From an uncultured Lachnospiraceae bacterium (lineage in GTDB: Bacteria; Bacillota; Clostridia; Lachnospirales; Lachnospiraceae), in contig CAKRPS010000033.1 in assembly GCA_934385475.1 (NCBI GenBank), forward strand, positions 1 through 27,920: a stretch of 27,920 nt of DNA, given 5' to 3'. This document shows positions 1 to 8,597 of this stretch, in pieces; position 1 is the first letter of the stretch; every line of letters starts with the position of its first letter. The position numbers and the translations under genes were made by a program. The notes under the pieces are model-generated. The model ran no database searches, was not told the DNA's origin, and saw nothing but the letters and a program-made list of their open reading frames with translations.

Positions 1-76
1 ATTGAAACCGCCGTGTACCGAACGGTACGCACGGTGGTGTGAGAGGACGGCGGTTAGTCACCGCCTCCTACTCGAT
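1..76 (+). mobile_element. Group II intron, 3' end (domains V and VI), truncated by window edge
   Basis: The sequence folds into the two 3'-terminal domains of a bacterial group II intron. Domain V: 7-14 pairs with 31-38, a two-base bulge (29-30) follows, then 15-19 pairs with 24-28 around the tetraloop GAAC (20-23). The lower stem carries a CGC triad (9-11) whose G10 faces T35 as the conserved G-U wobble. Domain VI: 41-43 pairs with 71-73, 44-47 with 66-69 and 49-54 with 60-65 (C48 unpaired), leaving A70 bulged as the likely branch point, seven bases from the end. The intron should end with AT at 75-76 (consensus AY), so the 3' exon starts at 77. The rest, presumably including a reverse transcriptase/maturase ORF, lies outside the window. 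The fold is seen directly; mobility and intron class are not. Confidence 0.85.
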
Positions 77-111
77 TCTCGTCTCTGTTGTGGCGATGGG
101 AAAAATGCAGG

Positions 112-140
112 CACTTGTGCAGGCAGATTTGTGCTATACT
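112..140 (+). promoter_or_regulatory. Possible extended -10 promoter for addBA
   Basis: TATACT at 135-140 is preceded by TG at 132-133, giving an extended -10 element. The -35 region near 112-117 is weak. It lies downstream of the intron end, so addBA could be transcribed independently of the intron. Transcription would start near 147 and leave a leader of about 50 nt. Confidence 0.4.
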
Positions 141-198
141 AAAAAATACGGGTGAATCAATCCGTAGACATCAAAATAGCGGCAAAGGAGAGAAATCT

Positions 199-3100
199 GT
201 GTCCCTGCAATTTTATTTTGGAGCCTCCGGCTCCGGCAAGAGCCGAAAACTTCATGAGGATATCATCCGGGCATCTATGGAAAACCGGAAGACATCATAC
301 CTGCTGATCGTCCCGGATCAGTTTACCATGCAGACACAGATGGATCTGGTGCTGGAACACCCTAACCATGCCATTATGAATATCGATGTTCTGAGCTTTG
401 GCAGACTGACCCACAGGATTCTGGAGGAGACCGGCGGGATGGAGATGCCGGTTCTGGATGATACGGGAAAGTCGCTGGTGCTTCGCAAGGTGGCCCGGCA
501 GGAGATGGACAGGCTGCAGGTGATCGGAAAGTATCTTCACAAGATAGGCTATGTCCATGAAATAAAATCAGCCATCTCGGAGTTTATGCAGTACGGCATT
601 GGCAGCAGGGAATTGCAGGAGCTTACAGAGTATGCCCAAAGTCATGGGGCATTGCAGCGCAAATTACAGGATCTGGGTGTTTTATACCAGGCCTTTCAGG
701 ACTATATCAGAGAAAAATATATCACAACGGAGGAGACGCTGGACAGGCTGTGTGAGGCTCTGCCCGGGTCGGAGATCATAAAGAACAGCGTCATCGCCTT
801 TGACGGCTTTACCGGGTTTACGCCGGTGCAGTACCGTGTGATCCGTGAACTGCTCAGGCTGGCGGGGAAGGTGATCGTCACGGTCACGATTGATGAGCGG
901 GAAGACCCTTACCGGATGGATGCGGAGCAGAGGCTGTTCCATCTGAGCAAGAAGACGGTGGCGGATATCCGAAGGATTGCACAACAAATTGAGGTAAAAG
1001 AAGAACCCTGTGCCAGATGCACTGAGAAGCTACAGGGAAGGCTGCCGCGCTTTCAGGATAATGAGGAGCTGGCCCACCTGGAGCGTGAACTGTTCCGCTT
1101 TCCGGTGACGACCTATGAAGAGGAACCGCAGAGAATCCATCTGCTTGAGGCGACCTCGCCAAAAGAGGAGGTAAGACAGACCTGTATTGCGATTGGCAGG
1201 CTTTTGGAGAGATCGTTAAAGGAGGACGGGGGAAGTCTGCACTACCGGGATATCGCCGTTGTGACAGGCAGTATGGAGGTGTACGGCAGGCTTCTGGAGG
1301 AGGAATTTCTGAAATTCGGGATTCCGGTCTATCTGGATCATACCAGAGGAATTCTGGGAACCGCTTTTGCAGAGTACATACGAAGTGCATTACAGATCGT
1401 ATTACAGGATTTCAGCTATGAGTCGGTATTTCATTATCTCAGGACGGGACTGACGGACTTTACGGCAGAGGAGACGGACCGGCTGGAAAACTATGTGAGA
1501 CGCTTTGGAATCCGTGGCAGAAAGCGGTGGGGAAGCCTTTTTGTCAACCGTGAGGACAGCCGGGAAGAGGAAGATGCAGCTACCGAGAGACTGTCCCGCT
1601 ACAATGCCATGCGGGAAAAGCTGATGGAGCAGCTTGCGCCGTTGCTGCGTACGGCGAAGACGACAGGGGAGCGTGTCAGGGGACTATATGACTTCCTTGT
1701 GGAGAACAGGCTGCAGCAAAAGCTGGCAGATTATGAAGCCTTTTTTGAAAAACAGGGCGACCTGCCAAGGGCGAAGGAGTACGGACAGCTCTATGTGCTT
1801 GTCATAGACCTGCTCGACCAGATCAACAGCCTGTTAGCCGAAGAAGAGATGGACGCGAGAGAATTTGCGGATATTCTGGATTCGGGTCTTGCGGAGATCA
1901 CGGTGGGAACGATACCGCAGAACGTAGACCGTGTGGTGGCGGGAGATATAGAGAGAACGCGGTTGAAACAGGTGAAGATCCTGTTCTTTCTGGGGATCAA
2001 CGATGGCAATATCCCGAAAGGCATGGGAAAAGGTGGAATCCTCTCCGACATCGACAGAGAATTTTTGCAGCAGTCGGATCTGGAACTGGCTCCGACACCG
2101 AGACAGCAGATGTATATCCAGAGGCTGTATCTGTATCTGAATATGACAAAGCCCTCTGAGCAGCTGTATTTATCCTATGCTCTGGTGGGAAATGACGGAA
2201 AGTCGCTCCGGCCGGCCTATCTGATCGGGCTGGTGCAGAAGCTGTTTCCGAAGCTTTGTGTGGAATATCCGGAGAGAGAGCCGGTTTTGGAGCAGCTGGT
2301 GAACCGTGTGGACGGGATGGATTTTCTGGTCGATGAAATGCGGGAGTACGCAGCCGGAAGACTGGAGGAGCGCCGAGAGAAAGAGCTGTATACCTTTTAT
2401 CATTGCTATTTGCAGGAAAAGAGCTGTAAGGATGAGGTGAAGAAGCTTACGGATACTGCCTTCTACCGCTATGAAGGAGGTGTGCTGTCTGCGGCTGTGA
2501 CAAAGGCGTTGTATGGAAGCGTTCTAAAGAACAGTGTGAGCAGGCTTGAAAAGTATGCGGCGTGTGCGTATGCACATTTTCTACAGTATGGACTGCTGTT
2601 GAAGGAGCGCGGCGAGTACACCTTTGAAGACGTGGACATGGGAAATGTTTTTCATGGTGTGCTGGAGATCTTCTCGCGCAGGCTCCCCGAAAAGGGATAC
2701 ACCTGGTTTGATTTTCCGCAAGGGGAAGCGGCTGCCATGCTGCGGGAGGCACTGGAAGAATATGCGGTGAATTATGACCATACCACCCTGTACAGCAGCG
2801 AGAGGAACCGGTATCTGCTGCGAAGGATCGAGAGGATTCTGAACAGGACGGTATGTACCCTTCAGACGCAGCTGAAGAAGGGGGCTTTCGTGCCGGAGCA
2901 GTTTGAGATGTCTTTTTCGGTGCTGGAGGATCTGGATGCTCTCAACATCTCCCTGAGTGAACAGGAGAAGATGCGTCTGCGGGGCAGGATCGACCGGATC
3001 GATACCTGTGAGGAGTCAGACAAGGTGTATGTCAAGGTTATTGATTATAAATCCGGCAGCCGGAAATTTGATCTGGCGGCGTTGTATTATGGCTTGCAGT

Positions 3101-3648
3101 TACAGCTTGTTGTGTATATGAACGCGGCTGTGGAGGCGGAGCAGAAGAAACATCCCGGCAAAGAGATTATCCCTGCAGCCATGCTGTACTACCATGTGGC
3201 AGATCCTATGATCGATGAGGGGGAGAGACTGACGGAAGAGGAGCTGAACCGGCAGATCCTGCGGGAACTCAAGATGACAGGAATTGTCAATGAAAATGAG
3301 GAAAGCGTCCGGCTGCTGGATCAGCAGTTTACGGATAAGTCGGATATTCTTCCGCTGGAGCGGAAAAAGGATGGCTCGTACACAGCAAGCTCCGGGGTGA
3401 TCTCTCCGGAGGATATGAAAACGGTGTCCGACTATGTGCATGAGAAGATCAAGGAGATCGGCAGGGGGATCCTGGATGGAAACATAGCGGTTGATCCCTG
3501 CGAACAGGGCAGCAGCCATTCCTGTACCTATTGTGCCTACAAAAGTGTGTGCGGATACGATGAGCGGATTGAAGGATACCGCACAAGACGACTGCCGAAG
3601 CTTGACAGGGACGAGGCTCTTGAAAAGATGAGGGAGCGCATAAAATAA
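199..3648 (+). CDS. addB: ATP-dependent helicase/nuclease subunit B (AddB)
   Basis: AddB pairs with AddA to resect double-strand breaks up to Chi sites for RecA-dependent repair. The start is taken as GTG 199, behind AAAGGAGAG (185-193), because it gives the canonical AddB N-terminus MSLQFYFG and 1149 residues, close to the 1166 of Bacillus subtilis. The in-frame extension to 88 is rejected. A Walker A motif GASGSGKS covers residues 8-15. The C-terminal RecB-type nuclease domain shows D932 (GRIDRID), D949 and K951 (DYK), then a QLQLVVYM helix. Four cysteines for the Fe-S cluster are present: C789, C1109, C1112 and C1118. The spacings (320, 3, 6) equal those I recall for B. subtilis AddB. addA follows after 22 bp. 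No defect is visible. Confidence 0.97.
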   Translation: MSLQFYFGASGSGKSRKLHEDIIRASMENRKTSYLLIVPDQFTMQTQMDLVLEHPNHAIMNIDVLSFGRLTHRILEETGGMEMPVLDDTGKSLVLRKVARQEMDRLQVIGKYLHKIGYVHEIKSAISEFMQYGIGSRELQELTEYAQSHGALQRKLQDLGVLYQAFQDYIREKYITTEETLDRLCEALPGSEIIKNSVIAFDGFTGFTPVQYRVIRELLRLAGKVIVTVTIDEREDPYRMDAEQRLFHLSKKTVADIRRIAQQIEVKEEPCARCTEKLQGRLPRFQDNEELAHLERELFRFPVTTYEEEPQRIHLLEATSPKEEVRQTCIAIGRLLERSLKEDGGSLHYRDIAVVTGSMEVYGRLLEEEFLKFGIPVYLDHTRGILGTAFAEYIRSALQIVLQDFSYESVFHYLRTGLTDFTAEETDRLENYVRRFGIRGRKRWGSLFVNREDSREEEDAATERLSRYNAMREKLMEQLAPLLRTAKTTGERVRGLYDFLVENRLQQKLADYEAFFEKQGDLPRAKEYGQLYVLVIDLLDQINSLLAEEEMDAREFADILDSGLAEITVGTIPQNVDRVVAGDIERTRLKQVKILFFLGINDGNIPKGMGKGGILSDIDREFLQQSDLELAPTPRQQMYIQRLYLYLNMTKPSEQLYLSYALVGNDGKSLRPAYLIGLVQKLFPKLCVEYPEREPVLEQLVNRVDGMDFLVDEMREYAAGRLEERREKELYTFYHCYLQEKSCKDEVKKLTDTAFYRYEGGVLSAAVTKALYGSVLKNSVSRLEKYAACAYAHFLQYGLLLKERGEYTFEDVDMGNVFHGVLEIFSRRLPEKGYTWFDFPQGEAAAMLREALEEYAVNYDHTTLYSSERNRYLLRRIERILNRTVCTLQTQLKKGAFVPEQFEMSFSVLEDLDALNISLSEQEKMRLRGRIDRIDTCEESDKVYVKVIDYKSGSRKFDLAALYYGLQLQLVVYMNAAVEAEQKKHPGKEIIPAAMLYYHVADPMIDEGERLTEEELNRQILRELKMTGIVNENEESVRLLDQQFTDKSDILPLERKKDGSYTASSGVISPEDMKTVSDYVHEKIKEIGRGILDGNIAVDPCEQGSSHSCTYCAYKSVCGYDERIEGYRTRRLPKLDRDEALEKMRERIK

Positions 3649-3670
3649 CAGAAGGAGAAGACAGAAAACC

Positions 3671-6600
3671 ATGGCGATTTCTTTTACGGAAAAGCAGCAG
3701 CAGGTGATTGATTCGCGGGGACGCAATCTGCTGGTGGCAGCGGCAGCCGGTTCAGGAAAGACAGCGGTACTGGTAGAGCGTATTGTCAAAAAGATCAGTG
3801 ATGCAAAGCATCCTGTCGATATCGACAGGCTTCTGGTCGTGACCTTTACAAGCGCAGCGGCGGCACAGATGCGGGAGAGGATCAGCAATGCCATCGCGGA
3901 CAGACTTTCCGGTGATCCGGAGAATGAACATCTGCAAAGACAGGCAACACTGCTGCACAATGCACAGATTACCACAATTGACAGCTTCTGCCTTTTCGTT
4001 CTGCGCAACCAGTTTCATACGATCGGTCTGGACCCTGGCTTCCGGATCGGGGACGAGGGGGAATTGAAGCTTTTGCGGGCCGATGTGCTCTCCGGGGTAT
4101 TGGAGGAGCAGTATGCGGCAAAGGAGCCGGAGTTTCTGCACTGTATGGATTATTTCAGCACCGGCAGCAGGGACGATGCGGTGGAGGAGATCGTGCTGAA
4201 GCTCTATGATTTTGCCATGAGCAATCCCTTCCCGGAAGAGTGGCTGGAGCAGCGAAAGCAGGACTATTGTCTGCCACAGGATGCAGAAGGGGATTTTGAG
4301 AGCGTTGGCTGGGTGCACAGCATGATGGAAGAGACTGTGAGACGTCTGCGGGGCTGCAGGGAACAGCTACAGGCGGCAGAGCATGTCTGTGAGGAACCGG
4401 ACGGGCCATATTTTTACGGGGAACTGCTGGAAAGAGAACGGGAAATGCTGGAGGCACTTCTACATGTCTGTGAGAAAAAGGAAGCGGATTTTGATAAGGT
4501 GTGTGCCGCGTTTGAAAAGCCGCGGTTTGACAGGCTACCCTCTAAGAAAGACGACTCGGTCAATCCGGCAAAGCGTGAACTTGTGAAAGCGCAGAGAACT
4601 GCGGTAAAGGACACGTTGGGAGAACTGCGGGAGGCGTATTTCGGGCAGACGAAGGAGCAGATCAGAGAGCGGATGGAGGTATGTGGCAGGGCTGTCTGTG
4701 CGCTGGTTGATCTGGTGCTGCGTTTTAAGCAGGCCTTTGATGAGAAAAAGCGGGATAAGAACCTGCTGGATTTTGATGACGTGGAGCATTTTGCGCTGGC
4801 GGTTCTCGTCAGACGCGGCGTAGATGGCAAGGTGGAGCCGACTGAGACTGCCGGGGAGTACCGGAGCTTCTTTGAGGAAATCATGATCGACGAGTATCAG
4901 GACAGCAACCTGGTACAGGAATATCTGTTGGCGGCCATCTCCGGAGAAGAGGAAGGGCGTTATAACCGCTTTATGGTGGGAGATGTCAAGCAGAGTATTT
5001 ATAAATTCCGTCTGGCCAGACCGGAGCTGTTCCTTGAAAAATATGAGACTTATGAAAAGACAGACCCGGCACAGGCGATGAAGATCGATCTTCACCAGAA
5101 CTTCCGGAGCCGTGAAGAAGTGCTGACAAGCACAAACAGTATTTTTTCCCAGCTGATGGGGAAAGAACTGGGGGGAATTGTGTATGACGAGGCAGCCGCC
5201 CTGCATCCGGGGGCAGCATATCCACAGCCGCAGGAGAAGGAAGCAGACCAGACGGAACTGCTTTTGTTCCAGACAGGAGACAAGCCGGATGAGCTTTCTG
5301 TGAAGGAACAGGAGGCTTATGGGGTCGCGGCGAAGATCAAGGAGCTTCTTGCAGATTTTCAGGTTACGGAAAACAGTGCGTCAGGAGTGACAATGCGAAA
5401 GGCACGTTACCGGGATATTGTAATTCTGCTGCGGACAACCTCCGGATGGGACGAGGTTTTCAAGAGAGTGCTGGAGGAGCAGGGAATCCCTGTTCACATG
5501 ACATCGAGAACCGGATATTTTGCGGCCCAGGAGATTCAGGAGCTTCTGCATTTCTTAAGAGTGCTTGACAATCCCCTGCAGGATATTCCGCTGTATGGGG
5601 CGCTGCATTCCTATATAGGCGGGTTTGAGGAGGAAGAGATTGCAAAGATCCGGGCGGACGGCGGCGGAGCGATGTACCTGTATGATGCCTTGTGCTGTTA
5701 TCCACAGAAGGAGACAGCCGCAGAGAATGAAGAAGCGCTTGCCCGGAAAATACAGCAGTTTCTGGAAAAGATTGCGCGCTACCGGAAGATGGCAGCTTAC
5801 CTGCCGGTACAGGAGTTATTACAGACAATTCTGCGGGAGACCGGATACCTGCATTATGTGGCAGTGAAGCCGGATGGCGGCAAGCGGAAAGCCAATGTGC
5901 AGATGCTGCTTGTCCGGGCGGCAGAGTATGAGAAGAGCAGCTATTTCGGTCTGTATCATTTTCTGAGGTATATGGAACAGCTTGAAAAGTACGAGGTGGA
6001 CTACGGAGAGGCCGGACTGCTCGATGAGAATGCGGATGTCGTCCGGCTGATGAGTATTCACAAGAGCAAAGGATTGGAGTTCCCGATCTGTTTCGTGTGC
6101 GGACTGGCCAAAAGATTTCAGACGAGAGATTCCTCGGCGCATCTTGTCGTGGATACGGATGAAGGGATTGGCGTTGACTATGTGAATCCGCAGCTGCGCA
6201 TACGGGGGCGGGATGTAAGACGTCGGGTAGTTGCCGAGAAATTGCGGAAGGACAATCTGGCGGAGGAACTGCGAATCCTTTATGTTGCCATGACCAGGGC
6301 GAAGGAAAAGCTGATTCTCACAGGAACCTTGAAGTCAGCCGAGAAGTCGGCGGTGAATCTGAGTGCACTGCAAGGCAGAAAGGAAAGAATGCTCCCCTAT
6401 GAGCGTCTGCTTTCAGCGTCCTGTCTTCTGGACTGGATTCTGGCAGCTCTTGCGCGGAATCACTGTATGGATGTGCTGTATGAGACGGCGGGACTTGCCT
6501 GTGCCGCTGAAAATCCGTTGTATGAAGAAGCGATGCGGATCCGGGTGAGTCTGGAGACGTGGGAAGACACGGTTTTGCAGGAGATGGAAGAGACGGTGGG

Positions 6601-7429
6601 AAAGGATGTGCGTCTTGGCAGATTACGGTTGTCTGATGCGCAGAAGGACACGGATGCAGAACTTATGACAGTGATGTCAGAAAGATTTGCCTATGAATAT
6701 CCGCACCAGAACCTTGCAGAGCTCTATACCAAGACGACGGTGTCGGAATTGAAGAAAGCCGGCATGCAGGAGGAACTGGAGGCTTCGGCAAAGTTGTTTG
6801 AGGAAGAACCGATAGTACCCTATCTGCCGCGCTTTATCAGGGAGGATGATACTGTCACCGGAGCGCAGAGAGGAACGGCATTCCACAAGGTAATGGAACT
6901 GCTGGATTTTGCACGTCTTTATAAGGTGCTGGAGGATGGAGAAACGCCAAAGGAGCAGAGCGTGAAGCGGTTCATGAAGGAAGAACTGCGTTCCATGCTG
7001 GCTTCGGGGCGGCTGCCGAAGGAGTATGCCGAGGCGGTTTCAGAGAGCAAAATATGCCGGTTTCTGGAGAGTGATTCGGCTGGAAGGATGGCCCGGGCGG
7101 CACAGCGCGGACAACTTTACCGGGAACAGCCTTTCGTGCTCGGAATACCGGCAAGCCGTCTGCGGGAGGAATTTCCGGAGAGTGAGACGGTGCTGATGCA
7201 GGGTATCATCGATGTTTTCTGGGAAGAGGAGGACGGCATTGTTGTGCTGGATTATAAGACCGATGCCGTGCAGCTGCCGGAGGAGCTTGTGAAGCGTTAC
7301 CACGTACAGCTTGACTGCTATGCGCAGGCGCTTGAGAGAATCTACACGGACCCGGTCAGCAGGGAAGGCAGACGGGTGAAGGAAAAGGTGATCTACTCCT
7401 TTAAACTGGGAGAGGAGATCAGGCTTTGA
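3671..7429 (+). CDS. addA: ATP-dependent helicase/nuclease subunit A (AddA)
   Basis: AddA is the UvrD-like (superfamily 1A) helicase-nuclease subunit of AddAB and supplies the 3'-5' translocation motor. The 1252 residues match the usual AddA length (1232 in B. subtilis). Visible motifs: Q-motif FTEKQQQ and Walker A AAAGSGKT near the N-terminus, Walker B IMIDEYQDSN, motif III GDVKQSIYKFR, and helicase motifs V/VI (SIHKSKGLEFP, LYVAMTRAKEKL). The C-terminal RecB nuclease domain has the H-containing RGTAFHKVMEL, D1181 (GIIDVF), D1194 and K1196 (DYK), then YHVQLDCYAQAL. The start ATG 3671 follows AAGGAG (3652-3657) with a rather long 13-nt gap. It forms an operon with addB. No terminator is obvious in the 85 bp before the next gene. 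Confidence 0.97.
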   Translation: MAISFTEKQQQVIDSRGRNLLVAAAAGSGKTAVLVERIVKKISDAKHPVDIDRLLVVTFTSAAAAQMRERISNAIADRLSGDPENEHLQRQATLLHNAQITTIDSFCLFVLRNQFHTIGLDPGFRIGDEGELKLLRADVLSGVLEEQYAAKEPEFLHCMDYFSTGSRDDAVEEIVLKLYDFAMSNPFPEEWLEQRKQDYCLPQDAEGDFESVGWVHSMMEETVRRLRGCREQLQAAEHVCEEPDGPYFYGELLEREREMLEALLHVCEKKEADFDKVCAAFEKPRFDRLPSKKDDSVNPAKRELVKAQRTAVKDTLGELREAYFGQTKEQIRERMEVCGRAVCALVDLVLRFKQAFDEKKRDKNLLDFDDVEHFALAVLVRRGVDGKVEPTETAGEYRSFFEEIMIDEYQDSNLVQEYLLAAISGEEEGRYNRFMVGDVKQSIYKFRLARPELFLEKYETYEKTDPAQAMKIDLHQNFRSREEVLTSTNSIFSQLMGKELGGIVYDEAAALHPGAAYPQPQEKEADQTELLLFQTGDKPDELSVKEQEAYGVAAKIKELLADFQVTENSASGVTMRKARYRDIVILLRTTSGWDEVFKRVLEEQGIPVHMTSRTGYFAAQEIQELLHFLRVLDNPLQDIPLYGALHSYIGGFEEEEIAKIRADGGGAMYLYDALCCYPQKETAAENEEALARKIQQFLEKIARYRKMAAYLPVQELLQTILRETGYLHYVAVKPDGGKRKANVQMLLVRAAEYEKSSYFGLYHFLRYMEQLEKYEVDYGEAGLLDENADVVRLMSIHKSKGLEFPICFVCGLAKRFQTRDSSAHLVVDTDEGIGVDYVNPQLRIRGRDVRRRVVAEKLRKDNLAEELRILYVAMTRAKEKLILTGTLKSAEKSAVNLSALQGRKERMLPYERLLSASCLLDWILAALARNHCMDVLYETAGLACAAENPLYEEAMRIRVSLETWEDTVLQEMEETVGKDVRLGRLRLSDAQKDTDAELMTVMSERFAYEYPHQNLAELYTKTTVSELKKAGMQEELEASAKLFEEEPIVPYLPRFIREDDTVTGAQRGTAFHKVMELLDFARLYKVLEDGETPKEQSVKRFMKEELRSMLASGRLPKEYAEAVSESKICRFLESDSAGRMARAAQRGQLYREQPFVLGIPASRLREEFPESETVLMQGIIDVFWEEEDGIVVLDYKTDAVQLPEELVKRYHVQLDCYAQALERIYTDPVSREGRRVKEKVIYSFKLGEEIRL

Positions 7430-7464
7430 CCTTTCTGGCGGAAGAAAATGGCTGTCTGTGTGGT

Positions 7465-7493
7465 TTGCATGGACAGGGGCGATATGATAGAAT
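7465..7493 (+). promoter_or_regulatory. Probable sigma-A promoter of the sugar-sensing operon
   Basis: TTGCAT (7465-7470) and TAGAAT (7488-7493) are separated by 17 bp. Transcription would start near 7500, leaving a very short leader before the ribosome binding site at 7505-7508. It sits in the only gap (7430-7514) between addA and the sensor operon. Confidence 0.5.
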
Positions 7494-7514
7494 GTGGAAA
7501 AAGTGAGGAACGAA

Positions 7515-8597
7515 ATGAATCTGAGGGAGAAATGGAACAGGAAAGCCGAAAATCCCTATAGCCTGACACTTTTGCTGACGGTTCTGTGTATAGCGGTCAC
7601 GATCGTCGCCGGAATGGTGATGCTGCACTTTTACCGGAGCGGACTGATCGACGAGACACAGAAGGAGACCTACGATAGATATTATGTGATGATCACGGAG
7701 GATCGCAAATCTGCTATCTGGGCATCCATCTATGAAGGGGCCAGAACACGGGCACTTGAGGATAATGTGTACGTGGACTGGCTGGGGGATAATCTGTTTG
7801 AGGAGTATTCCCGGGAAGAGTTGATGGACATCGCAATCGCTTCTGGCGTGGATGGGATTATTGTGACGGCGGATGAGAGCGAAGAGATGACGAAGCTGAT
7901 TGATGAGGCAGCGGAACGTGACATCCCGGTGGTAACTCTTTACGGGGATGATACGCAAAGCGAACGATGCAGTTTTGTGGGGATCGGCAGCTATAATCTG
8001 GGAAGAGAGTATGGACGGCAGGCCATGGAGATCATCGCGGACAAACAGAAGGAACAAAAACGGTGGTCCAAAGAGAATCCGGTCCGTATCACGGTGCTGG
8101 TCAATGCGTATGCGCAGGATCTGGACCAGAACATCCTCTGCAGCGGAATACAGGAAATGATCGAGCAGGCAGCAGATAAAGAAGCAGGTGTGGAACTGAC
8201 GCTTATGCCGATCGACGATACCAATGCTTTTTCCGTGGAGGAGTCTATTCGTGATATTTTCATGGAGCAGGAGATTCCCGATATTATCGTGTGCCTGAAT
8301 GAGCTGAATACAACCTGCGTCTATCAGGCAGTGGTTGACTACAATAAGGTAGGACAGGTGAGCATCCTTGGCTACTATGATTCAGAGACGATCATCAACG
8401 CGATCGACCGGAATGTTATCTACTCCACGATCTCGATCGACGCACAGCAGATGGGACAGTTCTGTATCGATGCGTTGCAGGAATATCATGAGCTTGGATA
8501 CACCAGCCAGTATTTTACAACGGATGTCACGATCATAAACAGACAGAACGTAGAGCAGTATCTGAGGAAGGAGGATGAGGCCGATGAACAAAAGTAG
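7515..8597 (+). CDS. Membrane-anchored periplasmic-binding-protein-like sugar sensor (XylFII-type)
   Basis: A type I periplasmic binding domain (LacI/ribose-binding fold, Peripla_BP_4-like) on a single N-terminal membrane anchor. ATG 7515 is preferred over GTG 7494 because GAGG lies 6 nt upstream of it; this gives 360 residues. A hydrophobic helix spans about residues 16-37 after a basic start. C25 lies in TVLC, not a good lipobox, so this looks like a signal anchor and not a lipoprotein. The binding fold shows GVDGIIVTAD, DIPVVTLYGDD and FVGIGSYNLGREYG. There is no adjacent dedicated transporter, and the kinase gene overlaps its end by 14 nt. By analogy with XylFII of Clostridium beijerinckii it probably presents sugar occupancy to the kinase. 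The ligand is unknown; xylose or a related sugar is inferred from the neighbours. Confidence 0.8.
   Translation: MNLREKWNRKAENPYSLTLLLTVLCIAVTIVAGMVMLHFYRSGLIDETQKETYDRYYVMITEDRKSAIWASIYEGARTRALEDNVYVDWLGDNLFEEYSREELMDIAIASGVDGIIVTADESEEMTKLIDEAAERDIPVVTLYGDDTQSERCSFVGIGSYNLGREYGRQAMEIIADKQKEQKRWSKENPVRITVLVNAYAQDLDQNILCSGIQEMIEQAADKEAGVELTLMPIDDTNAFSVEESIRDIFMEQEIPDIIVCLNELNTTCVYQAVVDYNKVGQVSILGYYDSETIINAIDRNVIYSTISIDAQQMGQFCIDALQEYHELGYTSQYFTTDVTIINRQNVEQYLRKEDEADEQK

Noticed and set aside
88..198. N-terminal extension of addB from an upstream start at 88
   Set aside because: It has no ribosome binding site, begins just behind the intron end and overlaps the likely promoter; GTG 199 gives the canonical AddB N-terminus after AAAGGAGAG.
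3100..4008. 302-codon open frame on the minus strand across the addB/addA junction
   Set aside because: It is the shadow of two well-supported genes, with no ribosome binding site or recognisable domain.
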